Shown here piece after piece: positions 1 to 11,873 of a stretch of 64,000 nucleotides of DNA. Each line of letters starts with the position of its first letter. Position 1 is the stretch's first letter. The position numbers and the translations under genes are program-made. The notes beneath the pieces were generated by a model, which had not been told where the DNA came from, did not search any database, and worked only from the letters and a program-made list of their open reading frames with translations. The stretch is taken from positions 7,760,917 to 7,824,916 of the forward strand of contig JAJEKV010000041.1 of NCBI GenBank assembly GCA_021234155.1. Direction: 5' to 3'. The stretch comes from Isoetes taiwanensis (taxonomy: Eukaryota; Streptophyta; Lycopodiopsida; Isoetales; Isoetaceae).

Positions 1-202
1 AAGCTACAGGTCTAGGAACGTCGATAAGTGGACATTATTATCGTCGCCTAAAGAATATCCAAGGTGAATAGTGGATTAGAATCCAACTTGGAAGTTTCTT
101 ACTCCGAAGAATTTTCTTCCATCACTCAGCGTGAACGTTTGTTGATATGGTTGCGGAAACATTCTGCAGTGATGATAATAACTCTTAAGTTATTCCTAGC
201 TC

Positions 203-275
203 ATCATGGTTGCATAAGTCTGGCGAAGTTGTTGCCAAAAAAGGGTGGTGGGAGGTCAAGGGTTTAAGTCCCCAT
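203..275 (+). repeat. tRNA-like SINE relic
   Basis: The stretch has a box A-like TGGCGAAGTTGTT followed about 35 bases later by a box B-like GGGTTTAAGTCCC. This is the spacing of an RNA polymerase III internal promoter in a tRNA-derived SINE. No clover-leaf closes, so it is not a working tRNA. Call rests on the two boxes only. Confidence 0.4.
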
Positions 276-357
276 AGTACACTTTTATACAAAAGTTGCT
301 ATGCAAAGAAAACAGGGTACTGCATGTGTCTAATTATGTGAAACTATTTCAAGAAAG

Positions 358-426
358 CTTGGCGTGTTGGTTAGCGCTCAAGGTTGGGGTTGGGAGGTTA
401 TGGGTTCAAATTTGGGTTGAGGCGCC
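358..426 (+). repeat. tRNA-like SINE relic
   Basis: A box A-like TTGGTTAGCGCTC and a box B-like GGGTTCAAATTTGGG lie in tRNA-like spacing and the segment ends GGCGCC. It resembles a tRNA-derived SINE head and sits about 100 bases after another tRNA-like stretch. Acceptor-stem pairing is poor, so a functional tRNA is unlikely. Confidence 0.42.
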
Positions 427-900
427 AAAAAAACATGTATACAAAAAAATGTAAAAATTTTTATACGGCAAAAATATGCATTTTATACGGTCGGGCGCCG
501 CTTCGATTACACGTGCTCCAAATCAAATTCTAAGATGCCAAAACCCGAGCGGCGCCCGAGTTGACTTTTGGCCCAATTTTTCACCCTGTTGCGACCGGAT
601 GATGACATCCCTAGGGTGTTTGGACCGTGCCCGACAAGTTGGCGCAAAAATCGCCTCAATCCGAGCTACCTAGAGAAAGTTATGGCCCGTGAAACAAGGG
701 ACCTCTTTTTCTCTAAGAACTTAATATACTTGATTCTAAGAACTCACACCTTAATTCGTAACTAGGTTAATCCTCCCATAACTAGGTCAACATTACTAGT
801 TATGGAATTGGAATAGTTTATCCTAGATTAAAGTCCCGTACTACCTATCGACTAACGAGTTAGAATATGGCCAATGCTATAATTTGATCGACCAAAATCA

Positions 901-914
901 TGGCTCTGATACCA
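901..914 (-). other. Primer-binding site of an LTR retrotransposon (tRNA-Met type)
   Basis: On the minus strand this reads TGGTATCAGAGCCA, the complement of the 3' end of initiator tRNA-Met that many plant LTR retrotransposons use as primer site. It lies one base from the end of the LTR at 916, as expected for the start of an internal region that would run leftwards toward position 1. No gag or pol reading frame is recognisable to its left. Confidence 0.65.
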
Positions 915-2379
915 CTGTGACGCTCCCCGAATCCATACGACGCTTCCATCATATAAATACGGGAAATTCCCCTCTCATGGCGAATCCATCTCCACGGAAA
1001 GGCCCTCCGTCTGACTCGGACCACTTGTGATGGCCAAGTGTCTGGGTGAAGGACACGGAGGTGTCATTCGTCCCACGCCTTCTATGGGAATCCTATATAG
1101 CAGAAGCATACATATGTGTTAGCACCTAGCAACAATACTAATAAATAATATACCACCACGAACACGAAGGGTGGCCCATCATCATCAATACAACTAACAA
1201 CAGAATACCAACATAACAAAGGAAATACACCATAACTAAGGGCTCTACCCCGGGTTCAGACTCCATGGGGGCGACTGACGGTCAGGGCCTCAAGATAACA
1301 GCAGACAGAGGTATAACATGGCGTTGGCTGGCATAAGACAATGGCTAGGGTAGTCCACTCCATTCGCCCCTCTTGTGCACACTTTGTAGATAGGCTGAAT
1401 CATGCTATGACGTGCTTGTAGCCCTCCGGAGACGTAATCCCAAGGAATCACCCTATGGGACTACTCTGGGTTACATCTCCCCGGTCCGATGAGGCAGGTC
1501 AGAGAGGCATCTCCTCCCCAAGCATGACGGATCCCTGGGTGTACTAGAGAACACGTGCCCCCTCAGTGACCCCCGCATCCTTACCCGACTTACTCCCCTA
1601 AATCTAAAGGTTGGCTCACCAGCCCGTTCGAGTCCAGGGCGTCCATATAGGCACGTCTCCTTGGACCCAGGGAGTGTCAGAACCATACCCGGCCCACACA
1701 CAGTGATCGGCTATAAGCCTAGCACACTATAGGAGTCCTGTAGCCGCGCTAGGCAGGACCCCACCCCCGATTCACCATCATACTCGTTATCTGGTGCTGA
1801 ACCACATCATAGCATCCTCAGCCAGGTTGGCTCTTGTGCACAGGCCGCATTTACTGGGTTTTAAGGGTTCTATCTATGAACATCTCTACTTCTAGATGGC
1901 CTTTAGGTCTCTACCCACCTTTTACCCATACAACACAGGAGGAACAGAAAGAAAGCTATCCTTATACATCCATCCATCCATAATTTCGAGTAGAACATAA
2001 AATAGAGATTAACCATACACCTATTCATACAAGGATTAATCCTAGCTACCTTCTGAGCACACAAGGGTTAGTCTTATGACTATCTAGGAATCCAAGCTAT
2101 CTACGTACTAACCGGGATCATAGCTAGATCTACTATCTCTCTGGTTCTCCATCCTTCTGGCTGGGACAGGGTGGAACAACAGCTCTCCTCCACCAACCTC
2201 CCCCAATTCGAATTGGGGCAAATGGGGGTATAAAACTCCAATTTGGGTCCGAAGTTAGCAACTCTCCCTTGCCCAATCGATTTGGGCCAAGTGGCAACTC
2301 CAAATTGGTTAATGTTAACTAATTTAATATTTTAGCCCTTTTTAATATTAGGTTAAGCCCTAAATTCAAATTATAGAAT

Positions 2380-2500
2380 AGAATAGAATAGAATAGTTTT
2401 TTTAACGTCCACGGAGACCAATAGGTCATGGGACCCATACAATGGGCTAGTACAATCATTACTACTAGGATTAAAAAACCCCTGCCTCGAAAGGTTTTCA
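2380..2500 (-). repeat. SINE-like dispersed repeat, copy 1
   Basis: Read on the minus strand this matches 4845-4935: both share TTTTTTAATCCTAGT, then a GGGTCCCATGACC or GGGTTCGATGGCC box B-like core, then CCTATTGGT and TGGACGTTAAAAA, and end in a run of TTCTA units. Box B core, short size and a simple-repeat tail fit a tRNA-derived SINE. It lies inside the LTR at 916-3029. Confidence 0.55.
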
Positions 2501-2550
2501 AGGGAAAAACCTTTGCAGTAATGATGATACTAGACAAGCAGAGATAATGA

Positions 2551-2880
2551 CTACTGAGGGCTCAGTAATTGCAGATGTTTATCTAGAACCTCAAGTATGT
2601 ATAATGCCAAGTTATGCACAGATGGTGCTCTGAGAAGTTGTGGAAGCGTGGAATGGAATGCTAAGGTCAAAAAATGATTCCGGACTATCTCAAAAGCAGG
2701 GCAACTCAGAAGAGTATGGCTTTCATCTTCAATAACTTGTAACTGGCAACAGGCACATAGTCTCGCTTCTCGCGGCAATTGCGGCTGCTCCCATCTACCT
2801 GTCTCAATCCGTAGCCCGTGGGACCCCGTGCGAATTGATGCAATAGCTACAAGCTTGTTCCTGGACAATGAAGGAAGCAA
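2551..2880 (-). pseudogene. C-terminal tail of a non-LTR (LINE) reverse transcriptase, relic
   Basis: A 109-residue minus-strand frame carries RTGSHGLRIETGRW, then a Cys pair (CACC), EDESHTLL and CPAFE. This RTGSH / EDExHxLLxCP pattern is typical of the zinc-finger-like region after the reverse-transcriptase domain of LINEs. Polymerase and endonuclease parts are absent, so this is a 3' fragment. It lies inside an LTR, suggesting an old insertion or capture. A domesticated fragment is possible but nothing supports it. Confidence 0.5.
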
Positions 2881-3029
2881 ATAAGCTTAGGGTTTTGGGT
2901 TAGGTTTCTACCTTAATAATTAATAATTAAGCTAACCTTAGCTTATGAATAATTAATGTGCCCTTAATTATATAGTGACGTGTCATGTATTTATACTTAA
3001 AAAGGCATATAAATACGTGGAACGTCACA

Positions 3030-4080
3030 CTCATTGCTATATCTTTTATGGAAGCATGAAAATTGTATCAGACATTACCTGTAGATTGATTTGCTGAAGA
3101 TGGAGTTGATAAGCGTAATGGAGCAGGTACAGTCATGAGTGTTTTAGAAGATCAATATGGCCACATAGCTCGTTTAAAACTATCTGGCCAGACTCATCTT
3201 CTGAAACACCCATGGCTGTCTTAGATTTCTTTTGAAGGAGCAGGACACATGTTATAAATTTCCAAATGCATTATCTGGTTAGATAACAACAACAATGATT
3301 CTAAAAAAACAGAGACTGGAAAAAAGATCTCCCTCATTAGACAATATATGTTTTAAACAGTAAGCAAAACAAGAACTTATCAAATGCTAAAACTCTCTAG
3401 TTCATGCAATATGAAATCGTCCTCTTGGATAATAACATAAAATTATCACCTGGCTAGTGAATATTGACAGACATGTCACATGCATCATCACTTCCACTAA
3501 ACATTTACAGATGCAGACATTAGCATATTATTAGACGATAGATAGTTACCTGGTCAATTACTTTTGAGGGCCTGTCTTCATCAATCGATCTCATACATTA
3601 TATCTACACTTTCCAACAACTCCGTTGTTCATAATACAATAGAGCAAAATCTTTTTAAAATCTTACCCTAAGGTAACAATCTTTTTGAGTATGACAATAT
3701 CGCTCTCTACTTTGCCCCTTTCATCCTGCACATAACAATAATCCTGCTCATAACAATAAATAAACGTTTATAAGCAACTTACAGCTAGCTACAACAAAAA
3801 AAATCGATTAAAGGCAGCTGTTATACATTATGGAGTAAATTAATTCAGTGAATCCTGCAGGGCAGACAGAGTTAATGCAAGTTTTGTCCCTTGAAACATA
3901 AATTCAAAATAGCGTGCAGCTGCTCTTTTGAAACGATATTAAGGCTCTGGACCTCTGATAGTATGTAGTTTTGAAGAAAAGCACAAAACATTGAAAGCTG
4001 CATTGCATAGCTTCTTACATTCAAGTTGAGTCTGATGATTGATTGTACCATAACATCTTTGAAAATCTGACAATTTTTTA
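3030..4080. other. Intergenic, no gene recognised
   Basis: AT-rich DNA with only short shadow reading frames. I see no conserved protein motif, repeat array or RNA gene in it. Confidence 0.5.
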
Positions 4081-4145
4081 AGCTAGTTGGTCTGGGATTT
4101 GAACCCAGGGAAATCAATTCTTACCTCCTAGACAGCACTCCTTTC
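4081..4145 (-). repeat. tRNA-like SINE relic
   Basis: On the minus strand a box B-like CCTGGGTTCAAATCCCAG is followed by ACCAACTAGC, with an A-box-like GTCTAGGAGGTAAG upstream. The T-arm-like hairpin CTGGGTTCAAATCCCAG is perfect. The rest of a clover-leaf is not convincing, so a tRNA-derived SINE is more likely than a tRNA gene. Confidence 0.45.
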
Positions 4146-4844
4146 TATGGTCTGTAATAGCTTCCAGAAATTCATCATATGTGAATCGTGCTTCAAATTT
4201 GGAGCTTATCAAATCTTGGCCTCAAACACCCTTAGTTTTGGCACTGCCTTTCTTCAGATTGACCTATGTTTACCTGCACAAAATCAAGTTGATACACACC
4301 TGGAAAGAGCCAATTCACTGCTATCAACCCCGATCTGTGCGCCTCCATAAAACCGACCGACTCAAGAAGCCAAGGCGTTCTTAGCCGCTATCAAATTTGT
4401 GGCATCCATGTAGTGAAAGAGTAACTACCCCTCACACCCAACGAAATCACAGAGGAAAAAAAAAGCCTTCCTGATTTTTGGAGCATCGTGAATTTTTTCG
4501 GCGTTCCAAAATCTTTAAAATCTTAGCAAATCAACCTTAGAATAAAATCAAAAAAGTTTTTGGTCAAACCGGAAAAACCCACATTAAAAGGGTTGATTGT
4601 TATTTGGCATTAACGTTATATTCCACGCTTTCACGACTTCTCAGAGCTCCATGTGTGCATGACTTGACATTATACATTTTGAGGTACTAGACGTGCGTCT
4701 TCTATATTCTTGAGGTACTAGACGCGCATCTTCCATTGCTGAGCCAACATCAGTCACAGTGATCTTCTTTGTATAAATTGCTATTGACTTTTTAGTATCA
4801 TCATTACTGGAAAGATATTTCCTTGAAAACCCTCCGAGCATAAG

Positions 4845-4935
4845 TTTTTTAATCCTAGTGGTAATTGATCCATGGGTTCGATGGCCTATTGGTTTCCTGG
4901 ACGTTAAAAATCTTTTCTATTCTATTTTTAGGAGA
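4845..4935 (+). repeat. SINE-like dispersed repeat, copy 2
   Basis: This is the plus-strand partner of the repeat at 2380-2500. It has TTTTTTAATCCTAGTGGT, a box B core GGGTTCGATGGCC, CCTATTGGTTTCC, GGACGTTAAAAA and a TTCTATTCTA tail. Two copies in opposite orientation 2.4 kb apart with the same ends support a mobile short element. Confidence 0.55.
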
Positions 4936-5780
4936 TTGATATTAGTATTTGTAAATATTTGTATGATGTATGTAGAAAGAAAAATGCGTTGGAACACAAG
5001 CAAAAAATAGTAGAAAGTTTAAGAACTTGAAATTAGAACCTAGTGCAGAGCCTTGCATACAAAACCAACATCGGATTGATCTGATAGTCAAAATAGGCGA
5101 ATTCTAGAATTTTTATCTATGTGACATAAGTGCATATTATAACAATGACGAGATATATGTCTAATCCTTCCCTACTTGATATGTCGCCTATCTTAATGCT
5201 TTCCATTGTAAATGTGTCCAATGATGTTGTCGAAAGGATATGTCTACTCCTTTCCTATACCACTGCTTATAAAGTTTGCACAATCCTCTGCGTATTGCTG
5301 GAGGGTATTCACGCATTGGTTGGGCATAAGATTTTGTAGGCAGTATTGTATTATGGGTCGTATAAATACCAAATTTGAGGTGCTCATTGCTAATTTTAGA
5401 GGTGCTTAATATCACGAGTCTTTTGAGTTGTTTTTGTTTAAATGGTCGAAGAAATGGACCAGAAGTAGAAAGTGGGCTGGTCTTGTTGACACGAGCTTCC
5501 AGGCATGTCGAATCCTCTGGGTCTGCTACGGTTGCCCATTTTGAAGTGCGGTTGCAGTGATGGAAGCAGTGCAGGGCGGTTTCATAGCAGAGCAGACGCT
5601 GGTGGCTGCTACAACGGATTGCTTTTGAACCCCTCCATTTTTTTGTTGTTAGATCCATAGGCTATTTGTGGGTTCAAATGCCACTGTCGGTTTCATTATT
5701 CTTTGTGTTCTTTGTGTTGTCTGTCTGGGTTCGCCATTTGCTTCTTACAAAAGATTTTGGCAGTTTGTTAAGCCCGATTG
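4936..5780. other. Intergenic, no gene recognised
   Basis: A 156-codon minus-strand frame (5188-5658) is open here but shows no recognisable motif, no convincing start context and no spliced partners. I regard it as chance until protein evidence appears. Confidence 0.4.
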
Positions 5781-5834
5781 GAGCACAAGGTAAGGTTATC
5801 GGTCTAGCTAAGGCTGATAACCAAAAATGCGTGA

Positions 5835-5986
5835 CCGAGGCTGTACGTCCGAGGCCAGGTATTTGGCACGTACAGCCGAGGCCACGCATTTTGGACACGT
5901 TAGACGAGGCCCGAGGCTGTACGTCCGAGGCCAGGTATTTGGCACGTACAGCCGAGGCCACGCATTTTGGACACGTTAGACGAGGC
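5835..5986. repeat. Two tandem copies of a GC-rich 76-bp unit
   Basis: Units at 5835-5910 and 5911-5986 are identical or nearly so. Each contains an inverted repeat, GGCTGTACG and CGTACAGCC, enclosing about 20 bases, and several CGAGGCC boxes. The base composition is much richer in GC than the flanks. Shorter CGTTAGGGCCGAG echoes continue to about 6040. Confidence 0.9.
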
Positions 5987-6112
5987 CCGTTAGGGCCGAG
6001 TCTGTACGTGTTTGATAACTGCCGAGGCCTGTTAGGGCCGAGGTGGTTATCAAAGGTGACATCAGAAGCGACGACCCGATAACCGCCTTTATCGGCCGCT
6101 AATTAAATAACC

Positions 6113-6194
6113 GATAATTAGTTATCGATCGAGGAGTATCTTGATAATTAGTTATCGATCGATAATTCTTGGAGGAGTACTGATAATTAGTTAT
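6113..6194. repeat. Short repeat of GATAATTAGTTATCGATCGA
   Basis: The 20-base word occurs at 6113-6132 and 6143-6162, with a truncated copy at 6182-6194. Each copy contains overlapping near-palindromes (TAATTA, ATCGAT). Together with the 76-bp repeat just upstream it makes a compact structured block. Confidence 0.8.
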
Positions 6195-6249
6195 AGTACT
6201 GTTCTAGTAATGATAAGCAAAAAAAAAAGCACTCTCCCTTTCCCCGATA

Positions 6250-8370
6250 AGGTATAATCTCGGACAACCATCAAGGTTTGCACGACGTAAAAATACTATC
6301 TATTTTTTGAGCACAATAGCCTGACCACAAGTGGCCTCGAAGGCTAGCCTATCTCGTGTCAAAAAATCTGAGTGGTTATGGCTTAAGCGGTCCTTCAAAA
6401 TTCGATGGCCGTTCTGGACCGTCGCCTAGGTTAGAGCAGAAGATGCTCCACAAAGGTATGGATCGACGCCTTATGATGCTCCACAAAAATCAGGGTTTTG
6501 TTAGCTCTATTTATCGTAACTCTATTTCAGCCTTAATTAAGATCATAGTTCCTGGCATCACAGGATAATTTGAGTTGGATGTGGCTTAAGCCATTTGATC
6601 ATGATCTAGAATAGACTGTTATTAAAATTCAATCCACAAAGGTAAATTAGGAGACGTGAGTTACTCCGCCATGCCATTTCCATTCGGGTTCTCATTTTGG
6701 TATGGACCAACATGTCTCTGTGCTGACTGCATTTCGGGTATGGATCATTTCGGATAGGGTTATGACTGCATATTGATTTGTAAGCCTCCTATCTTCTCTT
6801 GGATTATAGAGTCTGTGATTATACTCAGTATAATAGGGTACCTCTGCATAGGCATCCTCTAAACTAGTGGCTAGATGGAGTATTATAGTTTGGCAGCTTC
6901 CCAATTCCAGGCAATTGCATCAGAATATATTTGTCATGTTTAGGGCTGTGCATATGCTCAGTATAATAGGATACCTCTGCATAGGGATCCTTTAAACTGT
7001 TGACTAAACTTCCCAAGGAGTACGGATGCAATAGAATTGACAATTCCGCTTTGGAACAGTTAACTATCTGTTTGGCGTTATTTAATTTGTTTGTTTGAAA
7101 TTATTTTCTCGGTTTAGGCTTAGCTGAATTATGTTGAAAATTAGTTGCTTGTGTCCTTTCAAGAAAATCTCGTCGCTTCCAACTTCAAGAAAGTCCTGTA
7201 GTGGACACTCAGCCTGCCGTAACCTGCTGCAGTCTTGTCCGCTAACTTTCTTCGTATTTTGTTTGGTGGGTAATGCCTAACTATCTAGTTCTTTCTTATT
7301 GTAACTTCTATTTTTAAGATACTTGTTTGAGGATTTCTTATTACAGTCATAGACGATATCGTGTTATGCATATGCAGGTTTTTGCAAGCAGCTGAATTGG
7401 GTGGAAGGATTATCTCTTAAGGGTCTTTATTCTGGTTTAAATGGAAACCTTGCTGGAGTTCTACCATAAGTGCTTTCTTGTTTATTTACAGGTTATAAAT
7501 TTTCATAAAAAAACTCTATTTTACTATGTATCAAAGGCATGACTGTATGAGGAATCATAATATTATAGACAACTTATGAAACAAAGCAAATTAGGACTGC
7601 TAAGAACATTCACATCCGGATGAATTTTTGGTGCTTATGACAAGCAGGTTTGCGAATGCATCATATTTTGCTCAAATGTTTAAGCATGAACGCAAGGGAA
7701 GGAGGCACAGAGAAGGAGGACCCTAAGTGAAGTTATTTATGCCCTTCAGAACTTCGTAGGAAGTAAAGGATCATAGATGGCACAGGGGAGTTCTATTCTA
7801 TCAGGGGTTCAGAGGGGCCTTACATCCTATGCCTGGAGGCAATTGAACTTGACTAACTAATCGGGTGTGTACGAACCTGTCAAGCAGAAGCTACTCAAAA
7901 AATTTCCAGTGAATTTTGGTTCAATTGCTGGTTTGAAACTCGTGTTTTCCTGTCATTAAATAGTGTAGCCCATTGGTTGTTCTTACTTGGTAAAACTCGC
8001 CATTGAAACCAATACATGACTTAAATTGAAATTCTAGTAAGAAAAGAAACCACATCTACTAGCAGCTTTTAAAAATTCCTGCTTTTAAATAACCATGATA
8101 TATGATGAAAACAACAAAAGTTGAGGGCACAGTACAAGTGCATAGTACAACTACATACAGTTCCAGATATGGTGATATGCTTGCACGCACTGTTTACTAC
8201 GCGCAATGGTACAGATTGATGTAGATGAGACTGAGATGCTGGTTTCTAGTGGGCAGAGAGAATAAGCTGCTACTCAATAGTACAGAAACGGTCGAGAGAA
8301 ACGGCCTCTCAGCCATACAGTCCAACAATGCAATGAGAACATCAATGCTTTGTGAGGGAGATGTTTAAAG
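6250..8370. other. Intergenic, no gene recognised
   Basis: AT-rich unique-looking sequence. A short open stretch preceded by TTTTTTGCAG at 8420-8490 could be a lost exon of the PPR relic that follows, but it is too short to assign. Confidence 0.4.
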
Positions 8371-8572
8371 ATTATTTACATTTAACTTTAGCTTGTCTCG
8401 TTGGGAGTTATGACGATGCATATTGCTTTTTTGCAGAACTTGAGCATGGAGCGACATGCTATTGCTAAAAGTTTACGAAAACTTAAAGAGTAAGAAGTAA
8501 GAATTCATTGTTGTAGGGGTTTAATTGATGAAAGTTATCATTGTTTTGATTCTATGTTACCAGATTATCTCT

Positions 8573-8750
8573 TTAGGCCACTAGCAGATCATTGCAGATG
8601 CATGCTTTCGCTTTTAAGCAGAGCATGGCAAATAGATGAAGTCGAGGACATTTTAATAAAATACCAATAGAGCCTGATTTGGTGAGTTGGGCTGATTTCT
8701 TAGAGTGTTCTTGAGTGTCACGAGAAAAAGGCACCTTAGATCATATGTTT
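8573..8750 (+). pseudogene. Pentatricopeptide-repeat protein fragment (E-motif region), relic
   Basis: One frame reads ADHCRCMLSLLSRAWQIDE followed by VEDILIK, and after a one-base shift the next reads IPIEPDLVSWADFLECS. This matches the end of plant PLS-class PPR proteins, where an HYxCMVDLLxRAGxxxEA helix is followed by MPxEPDxVxWxxLLxxC. Such proteins act in organelle RNA editing. Only this piece remains, with a frameshift near 8648 and stops after 8746, so it is non-functional. Confidence 0.6.
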
Positions 8751-8830
8751 GATGAATTCTGGGCACCCCCAACCTCCTACAACCCATTGAGCAAGATATG
8801 GCGGCCATGCCCGATAGGTATAGACTATAG

Positions 8831-9470
8831 ATAGTTAGGAGGATCAACATCTGTCAGGCGAAGGAATGCCATGCTCAACAAGAAGCAGAGCAGGAAGCGG
8901 AGCAGCAGGCCAAGCAGGATGCTGGCATGCCACCCCCAGCCCCCAAAAAAAGAAGGCGTATGTTTACCGTTTGCAAACTTGGGGACGGTTATCAGGTGCA
9001 CCTCCAAGCCCTTGGTGGAGTGAGTACGGCTATGTCATCGGGTCGGCGCCGAGAATGGGTCCAAGCAGCTAGGCTCCCTCCAGCTACGAATACTTTCCCT
9101 AAGCCACCGGTTGCCCTGACTTTCACTTCAGGGTTTCACTTTTCTTTCTTCTCCCCAACGACTTTTCTCTTCTCCTGCTCTTCAAGATTACTCTGAACGC
9201 CTTCAGTGGTATATGGATGGAGAGCACTGGGATACTCAGCTCCCTTTTGAGTTTCTTCATCCCGATCTTCTCTAGGAAATGGATCTCATCTCCAACATGC
9301 AGGTTAACCCAGATTATGCCGCTTGGTTGGACTTCTACACACAGGAGCTTCCTCATTGTGCCCAATACGGGAACCCTGCCAAGTTATATCTTCCCCAACA
9401 GCAGATGTTAGGAGACGACCGCCATGCTTATGACGTCCTCTATGGCATCATATACATTTACGCCAAGGCA
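8831..9470 (+). pseudogene. Coding relic of unknown origin with Q/E-rich and basic segments
   Basis: From 8831 a frame runs through a Gln/Glu/Ala-rich stretch (8861-8920), a PPPAPKKRRR basic patch and a further 70 residues. A second frame (9207-9470) holds EHWDTQLPFEFLHPDLL, one TAG, then NPDYAAWLDFYTQELPH and PAKLYLPQQQ. Codon-like composition is good compared with the surroundings, which suggests real former coding sequence, possibly a retrotransposon gag or a host gene fragment. I do not recognise the family. It is broken by at least one stop and one frameshift. Confidence 0.35.
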
Positions 9471-11273
9471 ATGATCATTTTAATTTTCAAAGTAATCTGT
9501 GCTAACCTCATGAGGTTACATCATTGATTCATAACATTTGCAAAATCAGATCTGTTCTATCATGACAACATGCTAAAGATTTAACCAGCTATTAGTTAGA
9601 AATAGCATAAGAAGATTTGTATGCCTTACTCACAATGCACAGATCTCATATCTTAGAACAAATTTAACTTCCTATCTTTAAATCAAACCAAACCTGGTTA
9701 GTTTGAGCCAGTCTGATATTATCATACCTTTGCTCTTGCTTTGCTTGTTGTCCCTTTTTAGCACTGCTTTCAGCTACTACAGATTTGGGAACTTCAACTA
9801 CATATTCATCTTGCGTGCTTTTTACCATATTTTCCATTTTTTGAATGATGCTAGTAGCTTCAACACTGTTTCCAGCATCAGTTTTTGCTACCTTTGTTCT
9901 GATCGGTTAATGATAACCATACATCTTTTTGTGCCCAAATTTATGAATTAGTTGGGAGTTCTAGATAAAGAAATAAAAAAAGGATTCAGTCAATTAACGA
10001 TCATCTTCAGGAAGGCAAGTTGCTTGCTGCTTATCGAAGTCAGGCTTGTTTCAATATATTAAGATCATGCATGATATTAGGCTGTGCTATTGATTTAGTG
10101 GCTGTGTTTCCAGCTTAAGGATTATCGAGAAATAAGATTGCATACTCTCTGTGTCTCTAACTGCCAACTGTGGCAAATACGAACCTCCTTCTTTTCCTAG
10201 AATTCTTCGTCAAGTATTCTGTTTGATCTCTCATAACCTGGGCATTACAGTTTGATATTTAAATTTTGGGGTGTCAAATCATTCCATGAAATCATACAAG
10301 AGTCTTGTTGGAGACTTTAATGCTTGTATAGGTCGATCTAGAACATGAAAGTTCTATTTTAAACAAGCCACTTTTTGAAGGGAAATTTATTGACTTCCTA
10401 GACTGAGGAAAAATTATGTCTCCTGGGGCATGGGGTTCAATTCTCCAATCTCTTTTTTTAGGTGCCTTACTGCAGCTGTTTAATCTAACTTCCACGAACA
10501 GCGTACATATGAATCTTTGTCACTTCTTTATAGTAAATTTTATGTTTTATGGAATCAGAGCTTTCCTAATATGCACTTTCAAATGCCAAGTATAATGATT
10601 TCAGACTTCAGCTTTTCATATTTGCTGATCGTACTCAATTATAGGTCGTAGAACTCTTGTATTTCACCAGGGAACTAGAGGTCTTTTACTTTTGGTAACA
10701 GATTAAGAAAATCAAGGAACTGTATACCTCTTATGTGGTGTAATAGAATCATCTTCTCCACATGAGAGAATCATCTTCTCCACATGATGATCTGGTGGCA
10801 CTTTGGTTACAAATGGGATGCAATATTTTGATATGCCACCATATCAGAACATATTCTACTTGTCAGCGATTCGTACATGGTTCTCCATGCTTGATCTCGT
10901 AACTTATATCCCAAGATAACATATTGAACTACAGAAGAGAATAAATAAGCTCTAGTGTTGCACTTGACTTGAAAGCTCTAGTATTGTAGCATTCTTAACA
11001 ATCACCTCAGCAAAATGTGATTGAATACAATTGTTGCAAACAATGCCCTGTCGTGATTACTACCATCTCGGATCATATAAGCACACACTTGTACCATGAT
11101 GTGGCTTTTAAGATAATAGTTTTGAAACGCGAGAGTTGTTTTAATGCTAAAATTTTCATATCAGTTGTCATTATTAGTTGTCATTATTATCTGTTGCTCA
11201 ATGCTAATTTGAAGTTAGTTTGCATGTCAATTGACAACATCTGTAGGTTGTAGTGGATATAAGTTCACTTTCT

Positions 11274-11339
11274 GTTATCTTGCAATATTGGCCTTAGTTG
11301 GTCTTGGTTATCTTGCAATATTGGCTTTAGTTGGTCTTG
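11274..11339. repeat. 33-bp tandem duplication
   Basis: GTTATCTTGCAATATTGG and the bases after it occur twice in direct tandem (11274-11306, 11307-11339) with a single C/T difference. Confidence 0.9.
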
Positions 11340-11873
11340 TTCAACAAGATATGCTTGTGTGTTTTTATCTTGAGCAAATGCAACATGTGTCCTTGATCCC
11401 AAAAAAAAGGACTAGCAAAAAGGTGCAGCTGAAGGCTTGGGCAATCTTAAGCTTGAATTTACTATGCAAATTAGAAAAGGTAGACACATCCGTTAGATAT
11501 AGTTTTATTATGCTTTTGGAATGGAATTGAATTACATAATATGATAACAAAAAGTGCTGAGGTCATAAAAACGTGAAAACAATGCCGAGTGTTAGCTTTA
11601 TAGAGCATTGTTTTAAAAAATATACCAAGACAACTTAAATTCACATGAATAATGAATAGTGTAAGAAAAGGGCATGAAGATTTATGAGATATGAATGAAT
11701 TGAATGGAAATTTGGCGTAAACAAATCTAAGGAGAAAATAAATATAGCGGAGCCTATATATTGGTGACAATGAGGTGAGTTAAATGTTCAAAATAAACGA
11801 AAGCACAAGGGTTTGGACCTTTGCGTGTTAACTATCAAACCTAATATGCGGCCACTAGGTTGCCACAGTTCAT

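Larger units (their letters stand above)
916..3029 (-). mobile_element. Large LTR (about 2.1 kb), minus strand
   Basis: The block starts TGTGACGCTCC and ends GGAACGTCACA, so on the minus strand it begins TG and ends CA with inverted termini (TGTGACG / CGTCACA). It abuts a tRNA-Met primer site at 901-914, which orients it as a 5' LTR on the minus strand. It contains foreign material: a LINE reverse-transcriptase tail (2551-2880), a SINE copy (2380-2500) and an 18-bp perfect palindrome at 2201-2218. No second LTR is in the window. The extent is inferred from the terminal motifs, since there is no partner copy to align. Confidence 0.5.

Noticed and set aside
4081-4145. Functional tRNA gene on the minus strand
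   Set aside because: T-arm is good but acceptor, D-arm and anticodon arms do not close.
5188-5658. 156-codon open frame on the minus strand
   Set aside because: No motif, odd composition (many His, Lys and Ser), no splice partners; likely chance.
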